Below are positions 19,428 through 29,622 of a stretch of DNA of 64,000 bases, in pieces. The stretch spans positions 186,001 to 250,000 of the forward strand of contig NZ_LGHZ01000038.1 of the NCBI RefSeq assembly GCF_001266615.1, written 5' to 3'. The stretch is from Kluyvera genomosp. 1. GTDB taxonomy: Bacteria; Pseudomonadota; Gammaproteobacteria; Enterobacterales; Enterobacteriaceae. Within the stretch, counting starts at the first letter, position 1. Each line of letters begins with the position of its first letter. The translations under genes and the position numbers were made by a program. Below the pieces are notes generated by a model. That model worked only from the letters and a program-made list of their open reading frames with translations, was not told the DNA's origin and searched no databases.

Positions 19428-20822
19428 ATGACGACTCTAATAAAGCGCGAACGAGCCAAAACGAATGCATCGTTAATCTCAATGGTGCAGCGTTTTTCGG
19501 ACATCACCATCATGTTAGGTGGACTGTGGCTGGTATGTCAGGCCGTCGCGTTGCCATTTTTGTACCTGCATTTGCTGATGGCGCTGGTCACGCTGGTGGT
19601 GTTCCAGATGATTGGCGGGATCACCGATTTTTATCGTTCATGGCGCGGCGTCCGCATCACCACAGAACTGTTGCTGCTGTTGCAAAACTGGACGCTGAGC
19701 CTGGTGTTTGCCGCAGGTTTACTGGCGTTTAGCGATGATTTCAATACCAACTTCGGCATGTGGCTGGCGTGGTATCTGCTGAGCACCGTCGGCATGCTGG
19801 CAAGCCGCGCGTTCATTCGCTACGGCGCGGGCGTACTGCGTCACCGTGGCTACAACACTCGCTACGTGGCGGTGGCGGGCGATATGCCAGAAGGCCAGGA
19901 ACTACTGGAGAGCTTCCGCAATCAGCCGTGGCTCGGCTATGAAGTGGTGGGCAGTTATTACGATGCTAAACCCGGTGGCGTTGATGCGGGCTGGGTGGGG
20001 AACCTCGATCAACTGCGTGACGATGCGCGCAGCGGCAAAATCCACAACGTCTATATCTCGATGACGATGCAGGAAGAGAGCGATATCAAAAATCTGGTAC
20101 GCGATCTGGCCGACACCACCTGTTCGGTGCTGCTGATCCCCGATGTGTTCACTTTCAATATGCTTCACTCGCGGGTGGAAGTGGTCAACGGTATTCCGCT
20201 GGTGCCGCTGTATGACACACCGCTGTCCGGGGTTAACCGCATCATCAAACGCCTTGAGGATATTGTGTTGGCGCTGTGCATTCTGCTGCTGATTTCACCC
20301 GCGCTATGCTGCATTGCGCTGGCAGTGAAGCTGACCTCGCCGGGGCCGATTATTTTCCGCCAGACCCGTTACGGCATGGACGGTAAGCCTATCAAAGTGT
20401 GGAAATTCCGTTCGATGAAGGTGATGGAGAACGACACGGTGGTGACTCAGGCGACGCAAAATGACCCGCGCGTCACCCGAGTCGGTAACTTCCTGCGCCG
20501 TACTTCGCTCGATGAGCTGCCGCAGTTTATCAACGTGCTCACCGGTGGCATGTCTATTGTGGGCCCGCGTCCTCATGCGGTTGCGCACAACGAGCAGTAC
20601 CGCCAGCTGATTGAGGGCTACATGCTACGTCACAAAGTGAAACCTGGGATCACCGGCTGGGCGCAGATCAACGGCTGGCGCGGTGAAACCGATACCCTGG
20701 AAAAAATGGAAAAGCGGGTGGAGTTCGACCTCGAATACATCCGTGAATGGAGCCTGTGGCTCGATATCCGCATTGTGTTCCTGACGGTATTCAAAGGCTT
20801 TGTCAACAAAGCAGCCTATTGA
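19428..20822 (+). CDS. wcaJ: WcaJ, undecaprenyl-phosphate glucose phosphotransferase
   Basis: WcaJ starts the colanic acid unit by moving glucose-1-phosphate from UDP-glucose to undecaprenyl phosphate. ATG 19428 gives 464 residues as in E. coli; the upstream in-frame extension lies in the repeat. The N-terminus has about four hydrophobic segments, then a central soluble domain. A membrane-inserted helix (~275-300) precedes the C-terminal PHPT catalytic domain with [10 protein letters not shown], the [21 protein letters not shown] region and [10 protein letters not shown], ending GFVNKAAY. Confidence 0.96.
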   Translation: MTTLIKRERAKTNASLISMVQRFSDITIMLGGLWLVCQAVALPFLYLHLLMALVTLVVFQMIGGITDFYRSWRGVRITTELLLLLQNWTLSLVFAAGLLAFSDDFNTNFGMWLAWYLLSTVGMLASRAFIRYGAGVLRHRGYNTRYVAVAGDMPEGQELLESFRNQPWLGYEVVGSYYDAKPGGVDAGWVGNLDQLRDDARSGKIHNVYISMTMQEESDIKNLVRDLADTTCSVLLIPDVFTFNMLHSRVEVVNGIPLVPLYDTPLSGVNRIIKRLEDIVLALCILLLISPALCCIALAVKLTSPGPIIFRQTRYGMDGKPIKVWKFRSMKVMENDTVVTQATQNDPRVTRVGNFLRRTSLDELPQFINVLTGGMSIVGPRPHAVAHNEQYRQLIEGYMLRHKVKPGITGWAQINGWRGETDTLEKMEKRVEFDLEYIREWSLWLDIRIVFLTVFKGFVNKAAY

Positions 20823-20831
20823 GGAAGTGAC

Positions 20832-22313
20832 ATGGGCCTGAGAGAAAAAACCATCAGCGGCGCGAAATGGTCGGCGATGGCAACGGTGGTGATTATTGGT
20901 CTGGGGCTGGCACAGATGACCGTGCTGGCGCGGCTGTTTGACGGCCACCAGTTTGGCCTGCTGACCGTATCATTAGTGATCATTGCGCTGGCGGATACGC
21001 TGTCAGATTTCGGCATTGCCAACTCGATTATCCAGCGTAAAGAGATAAGCCATCTGGAGCTGACCACGCTCTACTGGCTGAACGTGGGGCTAGGGCTGGT
21101 GGTCTGCGCGACAGTTTATCTGCTGAGCGAGACTATCGCTCGCGTGCTGCACAACCCGGATCTGGCGCCGTTGATTAAAACGCTGTCGCTGGCGTTCGTG
21201 GTGATCCCCCACGGCCAGCAGTTCCGTGCGTTAATGCAAAAAGAGCTGGAGTTTAACAAGATTGGCTCGATTGAAACCGCGGCGGTGCTGTCCGGTTTTA
21301 CCTTCACGGTGATCAGCGCCTGTTATTGGCCGCTGGCGATGACCGCCATTCTCGGTTATCTGGTCAACAGCGCGGTACGTACGCTGCTGTTCGGCTATTT
21401 TGGCCGCAAGATCTACCGTCCGGGGCTGCATTTTTCGCTGACGACCGTGGTGCCGAACCTGCGCTTCGGCGCGTGGTTAACCGCCGACAGCATCATTAAC
21501 TACGTCAACACCAACCTGTCGACGTTGACCCTGGCGCGCATACTCGGCGCCAGCGTGGCCGGTGGCTACAACCTCGCTTATAACGTGGCGGTGGTCCCGC
21601 CAATGAAACTGAACCCCATTATCACCCGTGTACTGTTCCCAGCCTTTGCCAAAATTCAGGACGATACCCAGAAGCTACGGGTGAACTTCTACAAGCTGCT
21701 GTCGGTAGTGGGGATTATCAACTTCCCGGCGCTGCTGGGGCTGATGGTGGTCAGCAACAACTTTGTCCCACTGGTTTTCGGTGAAAAGTGGCTGCATATC
21801 GTGCCTATCCTACAACTACTGTGTGTGGTCGGGCTGCTGCGTTCGGTCGGTAACCCGATTGGCTCACTGCTGATGGCGAAAGCGCGGGTCGATATCAGTT
21901 TTAAATTCAACGTGTTTAAAACCTTTCTGTTTATTCCTGCGGTGATTATCGGCGGACAACTCGGCGGCGCGATTGGCGTCACCTTAGGTTTCCTGCTGGT
22001 GCAGGTCATCAACACCATTCTGAGCTACTTCGTGATGATTAAACCGGTACTCGGCGCAAGCTATCGCGACTACTTGCGCAGCCTGTGGCTGCCGTTACGG
22101 TTGTCGTTGCCGACGCTGGTCACCAGCTACGCCGTCGGCCGGTTGCTGGAGGGTAGCGTGTCGCTGCCGTTACTGCTGGCGCTACAGGTGCTGGCGGGCG
22201 TGCTGAGCTTCGCCCTGGTGCTAGTGCTGTCCCGAGACAGTCTGGTGATTGAACTTAAAAAAACGCTCTGTCGGAGCGACAAATTGAAGACGTTATTACG
22301 TGTTCCTAATTGA
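20832..22313 (+). CDS. wzxC: WzxC, colanic acid repeat-unit flippase
   Basis: A 493-residue MOP/PST-family exporter with about 12-14 hydrophobic segments, moving the lipid-linked colanic acid unit across the inner membrane. It begins MGLREKTISGAKWSAMATV, typical of WzxC. A GAGGAAG site precedes the ATG, 9 bp after wcaJ. Confidence 0.96.
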   Translation: MGLREKTISGAKWSAMATVVIIGLGLAQMTVLARLFDGHQFGLLTVSLVIIALADTLSDFGIANSIIQRKEISHLELTTLYWLNVGLGLVVCATVYLLSETIARVLHNPDLAPLIKTLSLAFVVIPHGQQFRALMQKELEFNKIGSIETAAVLSGFTFTVISACYWPLAMTAILGYLVNSAVRTLLFGYFGRKIYRPGLHFSLTTVVPNLRFGAWLTADSIINYVNTNLSTLTLARILGASVAGGYNLAYNVAVVPPMKLNPIITRVLFPAFAKIQDDTQKLRVNFYKLLSVVGIINFPALLGLMVVSNNFVPLVFGEKWLHIVPILQLLCVVGLLRSVGNPIGSLLMAKARVDISFKFNVFKTFLFIPAVIIGGQLGGAIGVTLGFLLVQVINTILSYFVMIKPVLGASYRDYLRSLWLPLRLSLPTLVTSYAVGRLLEGSVSLPLLLALQVLAGVLSFALVLVLSRDSLVIELKKTLCRSDKLKTLLRVPN

Positions 22314-22343
22314 TTTGCTTGAAACCCCTTTGATGAGGCCATG

Positions 22344-23624
22344 ATGAAATTATTAATTTTGGGAAACCACACCTGCGGTAACCGTGGCGATAGCGCCATT
22401 ATGCGTGGACTGCTCGATGCGATACTCCGCCAGCAGCCGGACGTTGAGATGGATGTGATGAGCCGTTTCCCGACAAGTTCCTCCTGGTTGCAGGGGCGTG
22501 AAATTATCGCCGATCCGCTGTATCAGCTCAGCCAGAAACAGCAGGCCGCGCCGGGCATGAGCGGGCGCGTGAAGAAGGTGCTGCGCCGCCGTTTTCAGCA
22601 CAAAATTTTGCTGGCAAAGGTGACCGGCGAAGGCAAGCTGCGCAACTTTGACATTGCGCCGGAATTTCATGAGTTTGTTCGTTTTCTCGGCAACTATGAT
22701 GCGATAATTCAGGTCGGCGGATCGAACTACGTCGATCTCTACGGTCTGACCCATTTCGAATACCCGCTGTGCGCCTTTATGGCCAACAAGCCTATCTACA
22801 TGATTGGCCACAGCGTGGGACCGTTCCAGAACCCGGACTTCAACCAACTGGCAAACTATGCCTTTGGCCGCACCAATGCGCTGATCCTGCGTGAAACCGT
22901 CAGCCGCGAGCTGATGGCAAAGGCGCAGATTGATACCCGTAAGGTTGAACAGGGCGTCGATACCGCGTGGCTGGTGGAGCACCGTCACGACAGTTTTGAA
23001 CCTAGCTATGCCGTACAGCATTGGCTGAATCTGACGGCGCAGCGCAAAACCGTGGCGATCACCCTGCGTGAACTGGAGCCCTTTGATAAGCGCCTGGGCA
23101 CCACCCAGCAGGCTTATGAAAAAGCCTTTGCCGAAGTGGTGAATCGCATGATTGCGGACGGCTACCAGGTGCTGGCGTTGTCAACCTGTACCAGTATCGA
23201 CCGCTACAACCGGGACGACCGGATGGTGGCGCTGCGCATGTCGCAGTATGTCGAAAACCGCGAGCATTTCCATATCGCGATGGATGAACTTAACGATGTG
23301 GAAATTGGCAAAATCTTAGCCTCGTGTGCACTGACCATCGGTACCCGTCTGCATTCCGCCATTATTTCAATGAACTTTGGCACGCCGGCTATCGCCATTA
23401 ACTATGAGCACAAATCCGCCGGCATCATGCAGCAGCTGGGTATGCCGGAGATGGCGATTGATATTCGTCATTTGCTGGATGGCTCCATGCAGGGCGTGGT
23501 GGCCGACATGCTTAATCAACTGCCGGCGATCGGTGAGCGCGTGGCGACGGCGGTAGAAGGCGAACGTCAGAAAGGCTTTACCATGATTGAATCGGTGTTA
23601 AACCGCATCCGGGAGGGCCGATGA
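22344..23624 (+). CDS. wcaK: WcaK, colanic acid pyruvyltransferase
   Basis: A polysaccharide pyruvyl transferase (CsaB-like fold) that adds the pyruvate ketal of colanic acid from phosphoenolpyruvate. The 426-residue product begins KLLILGNHTCGNRGDSA and has the family's C-terminal GTRLHSAIISMNFGTPAIAI. The second ATG of an ATGATG pair is chosen because GAGG lies five bases before it and the length equals E. coli WcaK. Overlaps wcaL by 4 bp. Confidence 0.94.
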   Translation: MKLLILGNHTCGNRGDSAIMRGLLDAILRQQPDVEMDVMSRFPTSSSWLQGREIIADPLYQLSQKQQAAPGMSGRVKKVLRRRFQHKILLAKVTGEGKLRNFDIAPEFHEFVRFLGNYDAIIQVGGSNYVDLYGLTHFEYPLCAFMANKPIYMIGHSVGPFQNPDFNQLANYAFGRTNALILRETVSRELMAKAQIDTRKVEQGVDTAWLVEHRHDSFEPSYAVQHWLNLTAQRKTVAITLRELEPFDKRLGTTQQAYEKAFAEVVNRMIADGYQVLALSTCTSIDRYNRDDRMVALRMSQYVENREHFHIAMDELNDVEIGKILASCALTIGTRLHSAIISMNFGTPAIAINYEHKSAGIMQQLGMPEMAIDIRHLLDGSMQGVVADMLNQLPAIGERVATAVEGERQKGFTMIESVLNRIREGR

Positions 23625-24844
23625 AAGTCAGTTTTTTCCTGCTGAAATTCCCATTAGCGTCCGAAACGTTCGTCTTAAACCAGATCGTGGCGTTTATTGA
23701 AATGGGCCATGAGGTCGAGATTATCGCCCTGCAGAAGGGCGATTTGACCAATACCCACGCGGCTTACACCAAATACCGGCTGGCGGAAAAAGTCCGCTGG
23801 CTGCAGGATGAGCCGCCAACGGCACTGGCAAAGCTGCGCTATCGCGGATTCAGCACCCTGTGCGGGCTGCATCGTCCCGCCGTCTGGCGAGCGCTCAATA
23901 CGCAGCGCTACGGTCAGGAGGCGCGTAATCTCATTCTGTCATCGATATGCAGCCGCACGCCGTCACCGATTGTGGCGGATGTGTTTATTGCTCACTTTGG
24001 CCCGGCGGGCGTCACGGCAGCGAAATTGCGTGAGCTGGACGTCATTCACGGCAAAATCGTTACCGTTTTTCACGGAATCGATATCTCCAGCCGTGAAGTA
24101 CTCAATCATTACACCGGTGAATATCAACAGTTGTTCCGCCGTGGCGACATGATGCTGCCGATAAGCCAGCTGTGGGCCGACCGTTTACAGGCGATGGGCT
24201 GCCCGACGGATAAAATTACCGTCTCGCGAATGGGCGTCAATATGGATCGCTTTGCGCTGCGGCCGATGAAAGCGCCAAACGACTGCATGCAGATTATCTC
24301 GGTGGCGCGTCTGACTGAGAAAAAAGGGCTGCACGTGGCGATTGAAGCTTGTCGACAGCTCAAAGAGCAGGGCGTTAATTTTCGCTATCGCATATTGGGT
24401 ATTGGGCCGTGGGAGCGGCGATTACGGACGCTGATTGAGCAGTATCAACTGGAGGACCGGGTAGAGATGCCCGGCTTCAAGCCGAGCCATGAAGTGAAGG
24501 CGATGCTGGATGAAGCGGATGTATTCCTGTTGCCATCGATTACCGGTGCGGATGGCGATATGGAGGGCATCCCAGTTGCGCTGATGGAAGCCATGGCGGT
24601 GGGGATCCCGGTGCTGTCCACCGTACACAGCGGTATCCCCGAGCTTATTGATGCCGATAACTCCGGCTGGCTGGTGGCGGAAAATGACGCCAGGGCACTG
24701 GCCGAAAAACTGCGGGTTTTAGGACGAATGGATGAACAGAGCCTGAAGCCGGTTCTGAAGCGCGCGCGCGAAAAAGTAGAAACCGATTTTAATCAGCAGG
24801 TCATTAACCGCCAGCTGGCTGGCCTGCTGCACACGCTTTGCTAA
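23621..24844 (+). CDS. wcaL: WcaL, family 4 glycosyltransferase of colanic acid synthesis
   Basis: A 407-residue GT-B enzyme. The donor site shows VARLTEKKGLHVAIEA (~230-245), the PGFKPSHEV loop and the E-x7-E motif EGIPVALMEAMAVGIPVLST (~310-330). WcaL is assigned to a galactosyl transfer in the E. coli pathway. Coupled to wcaK by ATGA and followed closely by wcaM. Confidence 0.93.
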   Translation: MKVSFFLLKFPLASETFVLNQIVAFIEMGHEVEIIALQKGDLTNTHAAYTKYRLAEKVRWLQDEPPTALAKLRYRGFSTLCGLHRPAVWRALNTQRYGQEARNLILSSICSRTPSPIVADVFIAHFGPAGVTAAKLRELDVIHGKIVTVFHGIDISSREVLNHYTGEYQQLFRRGDMMLPISQLWADRLQAMGCPTDKITVSRMGVNMDRFALRPMKAPNDCMQIISVARLTEKKGLHVAIEACRQLKEQGVNFRYRILGIGPWERRLRTLIEQYQLEDRVEMPGFKPSHEVKAMLDEADVFLLPSITGADGDMEGIPVALMEAMAVGIPVLSTVHSGIPELIDADNSGWLVAENDARALAEKLRVLGRMDEQSLKPVLKRAREKVETDFNQQVINRQLAGLLHTLC

Positions 24845-24853
24845 GGAGGCTTG

Positions 24854-26251
24854 ATGCATACCTTAACCCGACGCTACTTCCTGACCGCGGGGGCGACGCT
24901 TGCCGCCGCGCTACCGGTTTTACCCGTTGCCAGCGCTCGAGCGGCAGGGAAGAGTCAAACCGCCGATATTCGTGATTATGAGCATAATGGTGACTGGATC
25001 CGCGCGTTTAACGAGGGCTTTCGCCAGGCAGACAGCATTATCGTTCCGGCAGAGGTCATCTGCGATAACATTAACACGGCCATCACCATTCCGGCCGGGA
25101 AAGCCCTGCATATCGCCGGTAGCCTGAAAGGGAACGGTCGTGGGCGCTTTATCCTGCAACCAGGCTGTCAGATTATCGGCAGCGGTAGCGCGAGCCTGTA
25201 TAACATCGCTATCGATGTTCGCGGCGGAAACTGTACGATTGCCGGGCTGACGATGAGCGGCTATGGCCCCGTGGCGCAGATCTTTATCGGCGGTAAAGAC
25301 AAGAGCACGTGGCGCAACCTGACCATCACCCGGCTGACTATCACCAAAGCCAACTACGGCATTCTGCGCCAGGGGTTCCATAACCAGTTCGTCGACGTCA
25401 ACATCACCCACTGCCACTTTAGCTATCTACAGGGTGACGCGATTGAATGGAACGTGGCAATAAACGACCGCAACATCCTGATCTCCGACCACGTTATCGA
25501 CCACATTGACTGCACCAACGGTAAAGTAAACTGGGGTATTGGCATCGGCCTTGCAGGCAGTACCTACGATAACGGGTATCCTGAAGAGCAGGCGGTCAAA
25601 AATTTTGTCGTGGCTAACATCACCGGTAGTAGCTGCCGCCAGTTGGTTCATGTTGAGAATGGGAAGCATTTTATAATCCGCAATGTAAAGGCCAGCAATA
25701 TTACGCCGGACTTTAGTAAGAAAGCGGGAATAGATAACGCCACCGTTGCGATATACGGATGTGATAATTTCGTTATTGATGGTGTGGATATGGTTAATAG
25801 CGCGGGAATGCTAATTGGCTATGGTGTTATCAAAGGTAACTACTTGTCTATTCCGCAAAACTTCCGCCTTAATAATATTCAGCTGAATAATAGTCAGCTG
25901 GCTTATAACGTGCGGGGTATTCAAATATCCTCCGGCAACAATCCCTCGTTCGTCTCCATCACTAACCTTACCATGAAGCGTGCAACGCTTGAGATTCATA
26001 ACAAGCCGCAGCATTTTTTCCTACGCAATATCAACGTGATGCAGGAATCCTCTCGCGGGGCAGCGCTGCAGATCAACTTCGACTTACGCAAAGATGTGCG
26101 CGGCAAGTTCATGGCGCGTAACGACACGCTGCTGTCGATGGCAAACGTCACTGCAGTGAATGAGAAAGGGCAATCGTCGGTAGATATTGACCATGTTGAC
26201 CAGCGGGTGGTGAATGTGGAACGGTTGAATTTCACGCTACCGCGACCCTGA
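24854..26251 (+). CDS. wcaM: WcaM, Tat-exported right-handed beta-helix protein of the colanic acid cluster
   Basis: The 465-residue product starts at ATG 24854 (AAGGAGG upstream) with a twin-arginine type signal: TRRYFLTAG, a hydrophobic stretch, then ASARA as the likely cleavage site (~residue 30). The rest shows the short, Asn/Ile-rich repeats of a pectate-lyase-like parallel beta-helix. WcaM is part of all classic colanic acid clusters but its exact role is unsettled. It is the last gene of the operon; GC content falls slightly toward its 3' end. Confidence 0.92.
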   Translation: MHTLTRRYFLTAGATLAAALPVLPVASARAAGKSQTADIRDYEHNGDWIRAFNEGFRQADSIIVPAEVICDNINTAITIPAGKALHIAGSLKGNGRGRFILQPGCQIIGSGSASLYNIAIDVRGGNCTIAGLTMSGYGPVAQIFIGGKDKSTWRNLTITRLTITKANYGILRQGFHNQFVDVNITHCHFSYLQGDAIEWNVAINDRNILISDHVIDHIDCTNGKVNWGIGIGLAGSTYDNGYPEEQAVKNFVVANITGSSCRQLVHVENGKHFIIRNVKASNITPDFSKKAGIDNATVAIYGCDNFVIDGVDMVNSAGMLIGYGVIKGNYLSIPQNFRLNNIQLNNSQLAYNVRGIQISSGNNPSFVSITNLTMKRATLEIHNKPQHFFLRNINVMQESSRGAALQINFDLRKDVRGKFMARNDTLLSMANVTAVNEKGQSSVDIDHVDQRVVNVERLNFTLPRP

Positions 26252-26330
26252 GCGCGATAAACCACTCTATTCTCGGACTACACTCAGGGATCTCACCTAC
26301 TTGAATCAGTACTATGACAAAACAGAGTGG

Positions 26331-26346
26331 ATTAAACATGTTTAAT
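26331..26346. promoter_or_regulatory. Perfect 16-bp palindrome upstream of galF
   Basis: ATTAAACATGTTTAAT is fully palindromic and ends three bases before a perfect TATAAT (26350-26355), 30 bp before galF. It would lie in the promoter spacer, a typical operator position. The binding protein is not identified. Confidence 0.5.
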
Positions 26347-26349
26347 CGC

Positions 26350-26355
26350 TATAAT
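26350..26355 (+). promoter_or_regulatory. Candidate -10 element of the galF promoter
   Basis: TATAAT is an exact -10 hexamer; a good -35 is not seen at 16-18 bp spacing, so the promoter may depend on an activator near the adjacent palindrome. Confidence 0.5.
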
Positions 26356-26384
26356 TCAGCAACCGAATATAGGTGGACAAGATA

Positions 26385-27278
26385 ATGGTTAATTTGAAAG
26401 CAGTCATTCCGGTAGCAGGCTTGGGTATGAATATGTTACCCGCCACGAAAGCAATTCCTAAAGAGATGCTGCCGATCGTCGACAAGCCAATGATTCAATA
26501 CATCGTTGATGAAGTCGTTGCTGCAGGGATCAAAGAAATCGTTCTGGTCACACATGCATCGAAGAACTCGGTGGAAAACCACTTCGACACCTCGTATGAA
26601 CTTGAAGCACTGCTTGAGCTGCGCGTAAAACGCCAACTCTTGGCGGAAGTTCAGGCTATCTGTCCTCCTGGCGTGACAATCATGAACGTTCGTCAGGCTC
26701 AGCCTTTAGGCCTGGGTCACTCCATTCTCTGCGCGCATCCGATTGTCGGCGATAACCCGTTTGTGGTTGTCCTGCCGGATATCGTGCTGGACAACGCCAG
26801 CGCCGACCCGCTGCGCTATAACCTGGCAGCGATGGTGGCTCGTTTCAACGAGACGGGCCGTAGCCAGGTGCTGGCAAAACGTATGCCAGGTGATCTTTCA
26901 GAATATTCTGTGATCAAGACGAAAGACCCGCTGGACGTAGAAGGTAAAGTTAGCCGTATCGTTGATTTTATCGAGAAACCGGATCAGCCGCAGGAGCTTG
27001 ACTCTGATCTGATGGCCGTGGGTCGCTATGTTCTTTCCGCAGATATCTGGGCTGAACTCGCGAAAACCGTGCCTGGCGCGTGGGGACGTATTCAACTGAC
27101 CGATGCGATTGCTGAGCTGGCTAAGAAGCAGTCTGTTGACGCTATGCTAATGACCGGTGAAAGCTACGACTGCGGTAAGAAGATGGGCTATATGCAGGCG
27201 TTCGTGCAGTATGGACTCCGCAACCTGAAGGAAGGGGCGAAGTTCAGGAAAGGGATTGAGAAGCTGCTGACGGAGTAA
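26385..27278 (+). CDS. galF: GalF, UTP-glucose-1-phosphate uridylyltransferase-like protein
   Basis: GalF is a GalU paralogue that modulates UDP-glucose synthesis and marks the left border of enterobacterial O-antigen loci. The 297-residue product (ATG 26385; four earlier in-frame codons are unneeded) begins [20 protein letters not shown]. The nucleotide-binding loop is [11 protein letters not shown] where GalU has GLGTRMLPATK, the known GalF difference linked to low catalysis. [12 protein letters not shown] and FIEKPDQP are conserved. Confidence 0.96.
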   Translation: MVNLKAVIPVAGLGMNMLPATKAIPKEMLPIVDKPMIQYIVDEVVAAGIKEIVLVTHASKNSVENHFDTSYELEALLELRVKRQLLAEVQAICPPGVTIMNVRQAQPLGLGHSILCAHPIVGDNPFVVVLPDIVLDNASADPLRYNLAAMVARFNETGRSQVLAKRMPGDLSEYSVIKTKDPLDVEGKVSRIVDFIEKPDQPQELDSDLMAVGRYVLSADIWAELAKTVPGAWGRIQLTDAIAELAKKQSVDAMLMTGESYDCGKKMGYMQAFVQYGLRNLKEGAKFRKGIEKLLTE

Positions 27279-27435
27279 AAGATAACTACGCTTGTTTGGA
27301 ACAACTTATAGCAGAATAGAGGGGCCATGCCAAACGCGCAGTAGCCTTTCTTTCTGCTTTTGTTTTTATATAGAAATTGATGGATTATCTGATACTTAGT
27401 AGAAACCTTTTCATACACGGATGATTTTTTATTAT

Positions 27436-27449
27436 TAGGAATTATCCGA
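27436..27449 (+). promoter_or_regulatory. Possible RcsAB-like site before the O-antigen operon
   Basis: TAGGAATTATCCGA matches about 10 of 14 positions of the RcsAB consensus and lies 17 bp upstream of a possible -10 hexamer. Weak evidence; listed because the paired wza leader carries similar sites. Confidence 0.25.
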
Positions 27450-27513
27450 AAAATGGGCTCTTTTGTATAAGAATTTGATTAGCAGAAAATTGCTGCCATT
27501 GATTAATTCTTAA

Positions 27514-27552
27514 CAGTGCACTGGTAGCTGTAGAGCCTGGGGCGGTAGCGTG
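27514..27552 (+). promoter_or_regulatory. JUMPstart with ops element (RfaH recruitment), O-antigen leader
   Basis: A full 39-bp JUMPstart: CAGTGCACTGGTAGCTG, then spacer, then GGCGGTAGCGTG (27541-27552). The consensus is better conserved than in the wza leader. It lies 78 bp before rmlB and implies RfaH-dependent elongation through the whole 12-kb O-antigen operon. Confidence 0.93.
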
Positions 27553-27629
27553 TCTGAGTGTCTTACCAAACTGGTCATCCAGAGACTTTACATTAACATA
27601 TTAACCAAAAGTAACCGCGGATAAATCAC

Positions 27630-28718
27630 GTGAAAATATTGGTCACAGGTGGTGCTGGTTTTATTGGCTCTGCTGTAGTTCGTCATATCATTAGCAATAC
27701 TCAGGACTCCGTCATTAATGTCGATAAATTGACGTATGCTGGGAACCTTGAATCTTTGATTGAAATTGAAAATAGCGAGCGCTATTCATTTGTGCATGCT
27801 GATATCTGTGATGGTGAGGCCATCGGCCGTATTTTTGTAGAACATAAACCAGATGCGGTAATGCATCTGGCCGCAGAGAGTCATGTTGATCGCTCTATCA
27901 CCGGACCAGCGGCATTCATTGAGACGAATATCATTGGTACTTATGTTCTGTTAGAAGAGACCCGTAAATACTGGCAATCTCTAAGCGAACCGCTCAAAAC
28001 TGCTTTCCGATTCCATCATATCTCAACTGATGAAGTGTACGGCGATTTACCTCATCCGGATGAGGTTGCGGAAGGAACAATCTTACCTATGTTTACTGAG
28101 CAGACATCTTATGCTCCAAGTAGCCCATACTCATCTTCTAAAGCATCGAGCGATCATCTTGTTCGAGCATGGCGCCGCACTTATGGCTTACCGACTATTG
28201 TAACTAATTGTTCAAATAATTATGGACCTTATCATTTCCCAGAAAAATTAATTCCATTAATTATACTAAATGCTTTAGCAGGTAAACCGCTTCCGGTATA
28301 TGGCAACGGTGAGCAGATTCGTGACTGGCTTTATGTAGAGGATCATGCTCGTGCACTATATAAGGTTGTGACTGAAGGGGTTAGTGGCGAAACTTATAAT
28401 ATTGGTGGTCATAATGAACGAAAGAATATCGATGTTGTTAAAACCATTTGTGCCATTCTTGATGAAATTATCACAGAGAAACCAGATGGAATCTGTAAGT
28501 TTTCAGATTTGATAACATATGTTATCGATCGGCCAGGACACGATCTACGTTATGCAATTGATGCCAGTAAAATAAAAGATGATTTAGGTTGGACTCCACT
28601 AGAAACATTTGAATCAGGCATTCGTAAAACAGTAATTTGGTATTTACAAAATAAAAAATGGTGGATGCGTGTAATGGATGGCTCTTATGCAGGCGAACGT
28701 TTAGGGTTGACAGATTAA
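27630..28718 (+). CDS. rmlB: dTDP-glucose 4,6-dehydratase
   Basis: RmlB (RfbB) converts dTDP-glucose to dTDP-4-keto-6-deoxyglucose, the branch point for both dTDP-rhamnose and dTDP-Qui4N. The 362-residue SDR shows GGAGFIG (7-13), active-site STDEVYG (~133-139) and the YSSSK Tyr-Lys pair (~168-172). First gene of the O-antigen operon; codon use is AT-rich from here to rmlC. Confidence 0.97.
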   Translation: MKILVTGGAGFIGSAVVRHIISNTQDSVINVDKLTYAGNLESLIEIENSERYSFVHADICDGEAIGRIFVEHKPDAVMHLAAESHVDRSITGPAAFIETNIIGTYVLLEETRKYWQSLSEPLKTAFRFHHISTDEVYGDLPHPDEVAEGTILPMFTEQTSYAPSSPYSSSKASSDHLVRAWRRTYGLPTIVTNCSNNYGPYHFPEKLIPLIILNALAGKPLPVYGNGEQIRDWLYVEDHARALYKVVTEGVSGETYNIGGHNERKNIDVVKTICAILDEIITEKPDGICKFSDLITYVIDRPGHDLRYAIDASKIKDDLGWTPLETFESGIRKTVIWYLQNKKWWMRVMDGSYAGERLGLTD

Positions 28719-28728
28719 TAAGGAATTG

Positions 28729-29604
28729 ATGATGAAAGGTATTGTACTTGCAGGGGGGTCAGGAACCCGCCTTTATCCTATTACTCAAGGTGTATCTAAA
28801 CAACTATTACCTGTTTATGATAAACCAATGATTTTTTATCCTATATCTGTGCTAATGTTGGCGGGAATTCGGGATGTTTTAATAATTACTACACCAGAAG
28901 ATATGCCATCATTTAAGCGTTTATTAGGAGATGGCTCTCAGTTTGGTATCAATTTATCATATGAAATTCAGCCTTCCCCTGATGGTTTAGCACAAGCATT
29001 TATTATTGGTGAGAAATTCATAAATAACGAACCTTGCGCGCTTGTATTAGGTGACAATATTTATTTCGGTCAAAGTTTTGGCAAGAAGCTTGAATCAGCT
29101 GCACAGCAAACCTGTGGTGCAACTGTTTTTGGTTATCAGGTATTAGATCCGGAACGATTTGGTGTTGTTGAGTTTGATGAAGATTACAAAGCAATTTCTA
29201 TTGAGGAAAAACCGGTTAAGCCAAAGTCAAGTTGGGCTGTAACAGGATTATATTTCTACGATAGCAACGTAGTTGAAATGGCTAAAAAAGTAAAACCTTC
29301 TGCAAGAGGGGAGCTTGAGATTACAACGTTGAACCAAATGTATTTAGAGCAAGGAGAACTCCAGGTTGAATTGCTTGGCCGTGGTTTTGCGTGGTTAGAT
29401 ACCGGCACGCATGATAGCTTGGTTGAAGCATCCCAATTCATCCATACAATAGAAAAACGTCAAGGTATGAAGGTGGCATGTCTCGAGGAAATCGCTTTCC
29501 GAAAAGGTTGGTTAACTAGTGATCAGGTAATTGAACAGGCAAATAAAATGTCGAAGAATGATTATGGTCGATATTTACGAATGTTAGTTAATGATAATAT
29601 TTAA
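28729..29604 (+). CDS. rmlA: Glucose-1-phosphate thymidylyltransferase
   Basis: RmlA (RfbA) makes dTDP-glucose from glucose-1-phosphate and dTTP. The 291-residue product begins with the nucleotidyltransferase signature [16 protein letters not shown] and contains [20 protein letters not shown] and IEEKP. The start is one of two tandem ATG codons (28729 or 28732) after AAGGA; the second gives the better spacing and would make the protein one residue shorter. An in-frame TTG just before is unlikely. Confidence 0.96.
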   Translation: MMKGIVLAGGSGTRLYPITQGVSKQLLPVYDKPMIFYPISVLMLAGIRDVLIITTPEDMPSFKRLLGDGSQFGINLSYEIQPSPDGLAQAFIIGEKFINNEPCALVLGDNIYFGQSFGKKLESAAQQTCGATVFGYQVLDPERFGVVEFDEDYKAISIEEKPVKPKSSWAVTGLYFYDSNVVEMAKKVKPSARGELEITTLNQMYLEQGELQVELLGRGFAWLDTGTHDSLVEASQFIHTIEKRQGMKVACLEEIAFRKGWLTSDQVIEQANKMSKNDYGRYLRMLVNDNI

Positions 29605-29622
29605 AATTTATTTGGATAAATA

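Larger units (their letters stand above)
27279..27629 (+). other. Intergenic leader of the O-antigen operon
   Basis: These 351 bases between galF and rmlB show no credible gene. They become AT-rich just after galF, mark the left edge of the variable locus and contain an RcsAB-like site (27436-27449), a possible TATAAG -10 (27466-27471) and the JUMPstart element. Confidence 0.8.
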
